Positions 46,096 to 55,430 of a DNA stretch of 64,000 bases are shown one piece after another (positions within the stretch are counted from its first letter, which is position 1; every line of letters begins with the position of its first letter). Below the pieces are notes generated by a model. That model ran no database searches. It was not told the DNA's origin and worked only from the letters and a program-made list of their open reading frames with translations. The position numbers were made by a program, and so were the translations under genes. Location of the stretch: contig CM049306.1 in assembly GCA_026874595.1 (NCBI GenBank), forward strand, positions 65,168,019-65,232,018. The letters run 5' to 3'. Source of the DNA: Sipunculus nudus (lineage: Eukaryota > Annelida > Sipuncula > Golfingiida > Sipunculidae).

Positions 46096-47479
46096 AACAA
46101 GTGGCCCATGGGCCATGACGTTCAGCTGAATTCAGGAAGCCTTGAACAATGGGCAAAAAGACTCCCAAATTCAAAATCATGTATTTTGCCAATAGCCCTT
46201 AGATATAGGTTACAGTGACCTTAATTTACATGCAGCTGCTACCATTTATGAACTCCTGACTAATTTAGTGTTAAAATCAAGTTCTTTCACACAGCTTGTA
46301 GAAAATGGGTCAGAGTGACATATCAGGTTTCCAAGAAGATTTTGAGGGACCTCCCTGAAAGTCATGTATGAGGATTTTAGGCTAGATGGATACAATTTGT
46401 GCCCCACCTGACTCACTTGGTACTTAAAATCATATTTTCTCCCCTAATTTACAAAATATGGTTAACCATGACCTTATTTCAATTTTTCAAGGATATTTTC
46501 ATGGAACTCTAAGGATGTCAAGTTAGAAGATTCTAGGTCCAACACTCATGATTTATGCCCTCTTAATGGACAACTGCTTCATCTGAAGTTCTCAAAATAG
46601 GCATAAAAACTAGAACTGCTCATTTTTGCAGTGCAAAACAGATATATGTCTCCCCCTATAGGTCATCCCAAAACATTAGGGGTAAAATATGCAATATCTC
46701 AAAACAATGAATCTAGATCTCAGCAGATTAGACTTTGAAGTTCAACGTCACAGCTGATGACATTTTGGCACAACAACTTGTGTGTCAAATTTGAAGAAAA
46801 ATCTTCAGCACTAACAAAGTTATTGGGGTCACAATAAGCCTAGAATTGCATATGTTTTGACCTTGAAGATCAAGGTTCAAGGTCACATTATTTCTATCAC
46901 GTCCAAGATTTTGGTAGGAACAATGAGTGTTTCAAATTTTGGAGGAAAATATGCAGGCCTTCAAAAGTTATCTCGTCCACAAGACAGTAACTACGATTCC
47001 ACTGATTTAACCTTGAAGATCCTGGTCTAGGTCACCAGGTTTGAAACTCGTCCGAGAGCTTGGTAGTAACAATTGTTGTACCAAATTTGAGGACAAAATG
47101 TTTAATACTTCAAAAGTTATGGGGTTAAACACATTTTACATTTTGGCAGATTTTACCTTAAAGATGATGGTCAAGGTCACCAGTTTTCAAAATGTTCCAG
47201 GAACCTGACAGGAACAATATGTGTACCAAATTTGAGGAAATAATGTGGAATACTTCAAAAGTTTTGGGGTTTACAAAAAAATTTACATTTTGGCATATTT
47301 TACCTTGAATATGAAGGCCAAGGTTACTCGTTTTTAAACTCCTTCGTATGAACAATTGAGTGTTTCAAATTTTGGTGGAAAATATGGAGACCTTCAAAAG
47401 TTAACGCGTTCACAAGATATCCTTCAGATGAGGACGACGATCACAGACGATGGCACTGAAAACAACATGCCTCATGGGC

Positions 47480-47495
47480 GGGGGGGGGGGGGGGG
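47480..47495. repeat. Poly-G tract
   Basis: Sixteen consecutive G lie at the boundary between the two kinds of internal repeat of R6. Confidence 0.9.
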
Positions 47496-48738
47496 TAGCC
47501 ATCAGTAGCCACAGCACTCCATGATCAAAAAGCATGCAAAGAATCATATCAATCAATGCATTTGTTATTCAAATACAGAAGCTTTTGTATCACATGTTTA
47601 ATTATCCTGGGGGTACTTACGAGCCCCATTGCTCAGAGGATAAAAGTAACAGAGACATAATTTCAGGTTTCCATAAAGACTGGTCATGAACCTCCCTGGT
47701 TGTCAGGTAAGAAGATTCTAGGTCAAACAGTGAAGACTTGTGGCTTGTTAACAGATGGCTGCTTCATTTGAAGGTCTAAAAAATAGAAAAAAATGGGTGA
47801 AAATTCGAAAAAAATAGAGGTCGGGCCACTTGTCTACAGGATCTTATGAAGCACTCCATGATGAAAAAGCAGGCAAAGAATCAAAGCAATCAATGCATAA
47901 GTTATTCAAATACATAAGCTTTTGTATCACATTTTAATTATTCTGGGGGTACTTACAAGCCCAATAGCTCGGAGGATATGGGTAACAGAGACCTAATTTC
48001 AGGTGTCCATGAAGACTTTTCATGGACCTCCTTAGATGATAAGTAAGAAGAATCTAGGCCAAATAGTGATGATTTGTGCCCTGTTAACAGATGATGATTT
48101 ATTTGAATGGTCTCAAAAATAAAAAAAAATGCTTGAAAATTAAAAAAAAAAATATAGGCGGCGTCACCTGTCTGCAGGAACTGTCCATGATCAGTTAGCA
48201 TGCAAAGAATCATGGTGATCAATGCATTAGTTTTCAGATACTGAGGTGTTTGTATCAAATTTTTAATTAATCTTTTGGGTACTTTCGAGCCCCAAAGCTT
48301 GGAGGATATATGTAACAAAAACCTAATTTTAGGTTTTCAAGGTTATTTTTCAATGACTTCACTAGATGTCAAGTATAAAGATTCTAGGTCCAGCGGTTAC
48401 GATATGTGCCTTGTTAACAGATGAGGCTTTATTTGAAGGTCTGAAAAATAGAGAAAAAGTGCGTGGAAATTCGAAAAATACAGGTGGCGCAACCAGTCTG
48501 CAGGAACTGACGGAACATTCCATGATGAATATTCATGCAGAGAATCATGGTGATCCATGCATTAGTTATTCAGATACTCTGAAATTTTTATTTAGTCTGA
48601 GGGGTACTTACGAGCCCCGTAGCTCGGAGGATATGGGTAACAGAGAGACTAAATTTCAGATTTGCACGGAGACTTCATGGATCTCCTTTGATGTCAAGTT
48701 AGAAGATTCCAGGTCAAATGTTTTTAATTTATTATTCT

Positions 48739-48752
48739 GGGGGGGGGGGGGG
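48739..48752. repeat. Poly-G tract inside R6 unit
   Basis: An expanded G-run lies after TTATTCTG, the same position in the unit as the 19-G run at 5401-5419. Confidence 0.85.
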
Positions 48753-48974
48753 TGCTAACGAGACCCATAGCTTGGAGAAAATAGATAACATTGACCTGAT
48801 TTCAGGTTTCCAAGGAGATTTTTCATAGACCTCCCTGGATGTCAAGTTAGAAGATTCCAGGTCCAGCTGTTACGATTTGTGCCCTATTTACGGACGGCCG
48901 GACTGCCGGACGGCCAGACGGACAAAGAGTAATCGCTATAGCTCAGATGACTTTCAGTCAGCTGAGCTAAAAAC

Positions 48975-50240
48975 CAAGCATATAAGTAAAACATTGCCAG
49001 TTTAAGGTGAAGGATTAAATTTTAAAGTCATTTACTCCTTCCACATCAGCTGAGATTTGATTCCTTTGTTTACAATATTCTATGATAAACCATAATAGGT
49101 GCACAGTTTTAAACCCACAAAAACTTTGTAATTTTTAAGTTTTCCTGAGGTTCCCAACGAATATTTTCTAAAGAAAAGACACCTTTCGAGGATGCTCCAA
49201 AACGCCACAAGTTCTATACTTACGATTCCTTTTCTGCGGTTGCGATTGCGCTCGCTATTGCGGATGAAGTCAAATGTACTATATTATAAAGGGCCGATTC
49301 CTTTTATGTGAGTTGCGGTAATTGGACGTCTCACCCTATCGGAAAACCTAGCTGAGGGTATGACGTGGGCGGACAAGAATTCCCGCTAAATTGCGCAAAT
49401 TAGCAGTGTCCCAGGATTTCACGTGTTAAACAGCAGTTGCCAAGAAAGCAGACCCTGTTCTCCGCATGAAAACGGATAGATCATATCGAAATCAAACACA
49501 CAATCGCAAAACAGGATCGGCCTTGACGCGACCGCTCGCCCTACCCATTAAGGTCTTTTTCCCGCAGAAAACCGCTGAAAATAGTAGAAAATCGAAGGAC
49601 GTTTTATTTTGCGTTTTGTCGTTAGTTGGTCAGTCGTTACGTTGGTTTTGATTGCATGGTGTTTACCCCAAAAAAGAACGGATTTTGATGAAATTTGCTG
49701 GAGGGCAAACCTCGTTATTCCTTCCGGGTTATTCCTTTGCTAGATGGCAAGGATTACCGCCATAAATTAATATTCACGAAGTTGATTTCTTTTCCTTTTT
49801 GTGGTTATTTAACTTTTTGAACTGCGTCTGTTTATCATCCGTGATCTATATAGAATGCCCGAGTCAGGAAATAACTCCTGTGGCTTGGTTTGAAGACTCC
49901 ATTCTCGTGCTCGATGAGCCCATCAAGCGTTACCAGGTAAAAATCATGTTTAAAGTATTGTACCATTCAGAGCCGTTAACAAAGGCTATATATAATCTAA
50001 AGAACTGCCTGAGATATGCTACAACCTCAGGAACACGTCCACCTTAATTGCCTCCGCCAGGCATTCCCTCAGCCACGTTCATCCACGTGCGTGCATGTCT
50101 GTGTGTGTTACTGTTAGGTCATAACATAACTCACGTAATCTTGAACGGGATATGATTACGTTTTCTGGGCTTTTCGGGAATCGGCCAAGAAGAAACGGTG
50201 TGGGCCGGCACATGATCCGGATTCAGGCGGGTCATCAAAG
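48975..50240. other. CpG-richer non-repetitive stretch, possible gene 5' region
   Basis: From about 49,195 to 49,560 CpG dinucleotides are clearly more frequent than elsewhere, with a TATA-like TATATTATAAAGG near 49,281. A 61-codon ATG frame at 49466-49651 has no recognisable domain. An open stretch up to 49,936 ends in TACCAG followed by GTAAAAATC, a plausible splice donor. This could be the promoter and first exon of a gene whose further exons I cannot find, or chance. Confidence 0.2.
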
Positions 50241-50253
50241 GAATATTCACACA

Positions 50254-50396
50254 TGTACAGTCACTTTCACACGAATGAACATAGGAATGAAAGAAAATGC
50301 AAAGATGTTCGCATTGCTGGGTGCTTCTTAACACGTGTTTGCATTAATTTATTCGGCCCCATTTCCCATTTTCGTTCGTGCATGAGTGACTGTATA
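50254..50396. repeat. Foldback element, copy 1
   Basis: Start TGTACAGTCACTTTCACACG and end CGTGCATGAGTGACTGTATA are imperfect inverted repeats. The arms continue inward toward the GCAAAGATG / CGTGTTTGCAT region. It is more diverged than copies 2 and 3. Confidence 0.7.
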
Positions 50397-50586
50397 TTTG
50401 TGAATACTCTGTTAAGAAAATATCTTTACTTAAAAAGCGTCAGATTTACAACCCTTAACTTCTACAAAGTCTGTACCAAAGATTAAGTACCGCTATCATA
50501 ATAGCCCATAATAGTACGTAGTACACCGCAAGCCTTGCCTAACGAAACAACATTCTAGCAAGATTAAAAAATTAACACAACACAGG

Positions 50587-50728
50587 TGTACAGTCACTTA
50601 CGCACGAAAGAACATGGGAGATAAAGGAAATGCAAACACGTGTTGGGAAGCACCAAACAGTACGAACGTGTTTGCATTCACTTATTCGGTCCCATCCCTA
50701 TTTTCGGACGTGCATGGGTGACTGTACA
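50587..50728. repeat. Foldback element, copy 2
   Basis: TGTACAGTCACTTACGCACG at the start pairs with CGTGCATGGGTGACTGTACA at the end. Inside, GGAAATGCAAACACGTG pairs with ACGTGTTTGCATTCACTT. No open frame. Confidence 0.8.
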
Positions 50729-50846
50729 TTTGTGAAAAAGATTAACACATCACAATTGTTTGCATTCACTTATTCGGTCCCATCCCTATTTTCGGACGTG
50801 CATGGGTGACTGTACATTTGTGAAAAAGATTAACACATCACAATTG
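50671..50846 (+). repeat. Perfect 88-bp tandem duplication
   Basis: The segments 50671-50758 and 50759-50846 are identical. Each contains the right arm of a foldback element plus an AAAAAGATTAACACATCA flank. Confidence 0.9.
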
Positions 50847-50987
50847 TACAGTCACTTACGCACGAAAGAACATGGGAAAGAAAGGAAATGCAAACATGTG
50901 TTGGGAAGCACCAAACAGTACGAACGTGTTTGCATTGACTTATTCGGCCTCATTTCCCATTTTCGGACGTGCATGAGTGACTGTACA
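50845..50987. repeat. Foldback element, copy 3
   Basis: The TGTACAGTCAC ends are the same as in copy 2 and the body is nearly identical. The following sequence (51,002-51,110) matches that after copy 1 (50,411-50,560), including a CATAATAGTACGTA segment and a TTGCCTAA segment, so a larger unit was duplicated. Confidence 0.8.
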
Positions 50988-51130
50988 TTTGTGCATACTT
51001 AGTTTAAAAAAATATCTTAATTTAAAAAAGTCAAATAATACGTTATCACGAACATAATAGTACGTACTACAGCACAAGTCTTGCCTAATGAATCAACAGT
51101 CTAGATATATAAAAACAGCAACAGATACTC

Positions 51131-51659
51131 GAAAAGCTTAACAAATAAAATAATTAAAATAAACCTTATTTTTAAACTCAGAGCCAACTACATTTATTTA
51201 AAGAGAAACTGAAAATTGAGTCGTGCAACATAAGGAAATTACAGTCCGGGATTTTTTTTTATTTTAAGTACAATAATAATCTATATGCAGGGTATGATTA
51301 TTCACGAAAAAACATCTTTATGCCCGATTGGATTTTAAAGGTTAGAATCTTTGTTTCACATATTCATTTCATGTAACTGTCAAGGGAGCCAGGAGAAAAC
51401 ATCCTCGTGTAATTTGCATTGTATTTTTATCATATTGGAACGCTGGAACAGTTTCATCCTTTTTGAAGATTAGATTCACTGCCAGGTTTTAATCATAAAC
51501 TGCTATATATGTACATTCAGTCACGGACGCCCGAGTAAATTGAACTAATTTAGTAAGAAAAACAGAGAGAACTCTGACGTTCATTTCGTTCAAAAGGTCT
51601 GGCTTCAAGGCATTACTTTCAATTACTTCTTGTAAGACATTCTGTATTCTGTCTTCATA

Positions 51660-51724
<65 letters not shown>

Positions 51725-53719
51725 GGAAAGTGCGGCTGTTCGCTCTCTCACCACACTGGCACAGCTATACTTATCTCCTACACCGGATGTCTGATTATAA
51801 GGATGTTAGAAATTGGCGAAATGAAGTACATACAGAAAAACATGGATTACTTGTGCAACGTGCAAGTAATTTAAGCACAAATAATCACTCAAAAACGGAT
51901 GACTAAATTAAGCGTGGTTGCTCATTCAAGAGAAATTTTGAATTTTGAAAAAAATGTTATTGAAAATTGATATATATATATAAATAAAAAAGATTGAATA
52001 TTGCATTATATTCTTAAGGTACTTATGCAAGATATACTTTAGGCACTCATACTTTCGCAAACGTGTGGATTAGTTTAATAATTTTAGAAGATTGACCATA
52101 TGCATGACTGGATTCAAATATACGCTGATGCTGAACACGTAGTGGTAATCACAATTTTTTGTTATATTGTTATATCAAATGTAATACAGTAGACCGACAT
52201 GTCTTTATGTCTTGTTCGTCAAAGTCAGGTGGAATATATTACATGAAATTGACAAAAAGACAGAATTATTCAGATGATGATATTCCTGCTATAGAAAGAA
52301 ACTAGAGTATACAGAATATAACAGACGGCAGAACCGTTAATAACATCTGTCGCGTACAGATCCATTATGACGCATTGATCTCCGGCAAATTCTTTATGCT
52401 ATATTTCAATGCAGGCACGTTTTGTCGCCAAGACGTATTCCCATTAGAAATAAAAGATCATATTATCTTTTTTCATATGAAAAGAAAGCAGAATAACGCT
52501 TTACAATATATTAGGCTTTGAAACATCAAACCATGATATTCCTGGCGCCATGTGACAAATTTCACAGCCGGGGGTGGGTGTCAGACAAACTGAGTAATTC
52601 ATACCATGGAACATCTTTCTCTCTTTGATACAATGGGCCATCCAGCTTCCTTTGTTATCTTTTGAAAATCTGGAGAAAAGGATTTGCCAATTATTGCAGC
52701 AAGGCAGCACATTGTCAAAGGATTTGTGGAAAATAATAAGTACTACAGGGATTGTGCTCTTTTATTATTTCTCAAGCACTGCCCTCCTTCGTGAATTATT
52801 AAACGTTGTAAGTGAACAAATAAATATCGTAGGTTTGACTCCCCCTGAGAAATCAACAAGTAAATATTCTATATTTTAGTTGCTACCGATATGTAATAAA
52901 GAGAGGAAGTCCAGGGATTTAAACAGAAACAAGAGGATGAACTCGAGTGATGATCATGTGACATTTTAAATGTAATATTTAATGGTTGAGTAAAACGGTT
53001 AGCCCTAGATAACTCTTTGATATTCCGTGTCTTGTTATCCTTGATCTTGAAATTATCAGAAAACTCACGGGACAATAGATTCTAGCTCATGTCAAAGGTA
53101 ACCTTATATGTTTAAATGTCAGAAAATATTTTCAGATGCCTTTTATTATGAAGAAGCTACAACTCACGTAATGTTATCTCGCCTTCAGGGGAGAGCCAAA
53201 CTCTGTAGATGTATAGGAAAACATCCTCATGTTTAAATATGAACAGTAAAGCGAGACAATAGCTATCAGGTGCCTAAATGTCCGCCAAAGACGGATTTAG
53301 GTTGCACTGGGCCTTTGGGTTTAATCCAAACACGGGTACTTCCATCAATATGATTAAGAGTGCAAGTAACAGGAAAGACTGTTGAATTGCATTGTAATTA
53401 TATTAAATTTCATCCACGTACTTATTACATCGTGTGCTTACGAGGATTTCGTCATTCCTTCTTCCGCAACAATCTATGCTTTAGTTTACACAAACTTTAT
53501 CTCACAACTACTTTTGGGGCCAAGTAAATATTTGGGCCATCTGGCTTCAGGCGGTTCCCTTACCCTTTGCGTCTCACAGGGGTAACAATGGTAAAGTTTT
53601 GAATTGCCGTGCTAGTCTGTTATTTTCAAAATAGTAATTAGGATCTGAGGAAGAGGGGGCGAGTACCTAAAGGTTGTGTATAAGAAATCTACACAAAGCT
53701 AGTCTCCATTTACATCTTT
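51131..53719. other. Non-repetitive AT-rich stretch, no recognised gene
   Basis: Frames are short and unmatched to any domain I know. One minus frame at 52501-52710 and one plus frame at 53382-53585 are the longest. The only repeat is the TA tract at 51663-51724. Confidence 0.5.
51663..51724. repeat. (TA)n microsatellite
   Basis: About 60 bp of TA with a CATACATA interruption. Confidence 0.95.
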
Positions 53720-54110
53720 TAGGTCTGGTGTAGTTGGTTGTTGCGCTCTTTCGTTCTTTCGTGTCGCAATATCGACTCTTCCTTTTGCGTTTGCTCCTTT
53801 AAAATATCTTTTTGCGTTCCTTCGCTCACTTTGTTCTTTGTTTCTCTTGCTCTGTCGTCGTACTTCCATTTTTAGTTTATTTAATTCTCGCTTGTCTTTT
53901 TCTGTCTGTTACTCTCGTCATTCTTTCCTTTGTTCTCTCTTTGTTTTGTCCTATTTCTTTGTCCGTTCTTTCAGTTCTTTGCTTTGTCGTTCTGTTACAT
54001 TATCTGGTGTTCTTTATGTTTCTGCATTTTTGTATCTCTTCATTTTGCTGTTCTATCTTTGAGTCTTTATCTTTCCCCTCGTTTACTTTTATGAAGCTCT
54101 TATCTTGAAT
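53720..54110. repeat. Pyrimidine-rich low-complexity stretch
   Basis: The plus strand is dominated by T and C with many TTC/TTT words. It creates hydrophobic-looking frames on the plus strand that I do not consider coding. Confidence 0.6.
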
Positions 54111-54353
54111 AAAATTGGCTGACTATAATTTTTAGCAGCCGATCCCTCCTTGCTACAGGTAGGATATCCATTTCCGAACTATATCAAGTGGACATCACAC
54201 CAAGTGGGACATCCAGATTCTTTCATTTTAAAGCAATAAAATATTATAGAATTTACAAGATATATAATTATGAAATATGTGATTAAAATACATTCGGTCT
54301 AATGATGAACTACGGTGGATAATAGTGATGAATAATGATGTATTGTTACAGGT

Positions 54354-54445
54354 GCCCAGGGGCGTAGCCAGGATTGAGGGAGGGCAGGGGGCCATGATCA
54401 ATCGCGGATCCAGAAATTCGAGAACGTGGGGGGGGGGGGGGGCGC
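54354..54445 (+). mobile_element. hAT-like terminus fragment
   Basis: CAGGGGCGTAGCCAGGATT resembles the terminal inverted repeat of hAT-type elements common in invertebrates. It is followed by CGGATCCAGAAATTCGAG and a G-run. No matching right end is found in the window, so it is a truncated remnant. Family assignment rests on memory of similar ends. Confidence 0.4.
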
Positions 54446-54502
54446 TTATATGTATGGGTAATTATAAAACTAAGTGTTATATTTATATGGTATATGTAGG
54501 TA

Positions 54503-54540
<38 letters not shown>
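54503..54540. repeat. (ATT)n microsatellite
   Basis: About twelve uninterrupted ATT/TTA units. Confidence 0.95.
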
Positions 54541-54542
<2 letters not shown>

Positions 54543-54649
54543 CGTTGTATATTTTAGTGTATGAAAATATATATTTTTTTTATTTTCAGTTATGAATAAT
54601 GGTTATATTAAAGTTAATTACAGGTAAATGGGAAGGGTATGGGAGGGGG

Positions 54650-55173
54650 TGTCACACGAATGTTCCATGTGTTGTTGGGGTTTGGTTTGTTTGCCACGCG
54701 TAGCTCGTGTTGTGGCGGCCTCACCTGGCGAGAGAATATTCCAGCGGACACGGAAGCGTGTCAGTCAGTGTGTGGGACCTATCCGATTATCTAGTTCTTT
54801 CAGGGATTCTTTTATTACGAACACTTTACAATTAAGTGCTGCTAGTCTCAAGTTTACTTTCGGATTGCTACAAGAGCTTTACATTGGACTGTTATTCTCC
54901 AAGAGAATTTTTGTGAGCTGTTCGTCAGGTTTATACATTTTAAAGGACTTGTCGCTGTGACAGTGGTGGTACCCAGGTACTGTGCACTTTGTTTATTTTA
55001 CTGTGTAATTGTATTGATTTGTTGTTATACTGCTGTGATACTGTGTAATTGTATTGATTTAGTGTATTGTAATGTTAGGGTTGTTTTAAGAATAAAGTAT
55101 GGTTATTTGTAAACAAAAAAACACTGACTTCTTTATTCATTCCCCTAGACATTTCACGCTGCCTAGTGTTACA
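54650..55173 (+). repeat. Possible solo LTR, about 524 bp
   Basis: The segment begins TGTCACAC and ends GTGTTACA, giving TG...CA ends and an inverted 8-bp terminus with one mismatch. An AATAAA at 55091-55096 lies near the 3' end as in many LTRs. No target-site duplication is present (GGGGG before, GAATC after), and no internal retrotransposon sequence adjoins it. It could instead be a transcribed untranslated region. Confidence 0.35.
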
Positions 55174-55404
55174 GAATCTGATTTTTTATCTCCTTGACAA
55201 AATTTATGTTCATCACGCATACATGATCTGTTGATATTAGGTTCCGTAACAGTATATAAATATATATGTTCCTCCGCTCTGGAAAGTTTGACCTCAGCCA
55301 CTCTCAATACAGTTTCGTCGCGGGAAAACGCCTTTCTAATGTACAGTATTAAAAAACGGGAACTGTCGCGACTGTACACCCTAAAGACAGCACATTCATT
55401 TAAT

Positions 55405-55430
55405 GGCCTTGTGGCCCAGGGGTAGAGCAC
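55405..55430 (+). other. tRNA-like 5' half / pol III A-box, seed of the following array
   Basis: GGCCTTGTGGCCCAGGGG then TAGAGCAC aligns with acceptor strand, positions 8-9 and D-arm of a tRNA. TGGCCCAGGGG (55412-55422) fits the pol III A-box TRGYNNARNNG. The D-stem GCCC/GAGC has one mismatch. No anticodon arm, T-arm or acceptor 3' strand follows. The sequence instead runs into the array, so it is not a tRNA gene. It may be the head of a tRNA-derived SINE. Confidence 0.55.

Larger units (their letters stand above)
46096..48974 (+). mobile_element. Dispersed family member R6, about 2.9 kb, with about 330-bp internal repeats
   Basis: The start is AACAAG plus the perfect palindrome TGGCCCATGGGCCA (46102-46115). 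The end is the hairpin at 48939-48969 (loop TTTCA) followed by AAAA. The left half has diverged repeats of about 130-200 bp around phrases such as CAAATTTGAGGA and CTTCAAAAGTTA. The right half has about four units of about 330 bp related to those of R3, marked by the CACTCCATGATCA and GGGTACTTACGAGCCCC segments. No transposase-like frame was found. This is the longest complete-looking member in the window. Confidence 0.65.

Noticed and set aside
53812-54108. Small hydrophobic membrane protein
   Set aside because: The stretch is low-complexity pyrimidine-rich DNA, which gives leucine/phenylalanine/serine-rich frames by chance in two overlapping plus frames.
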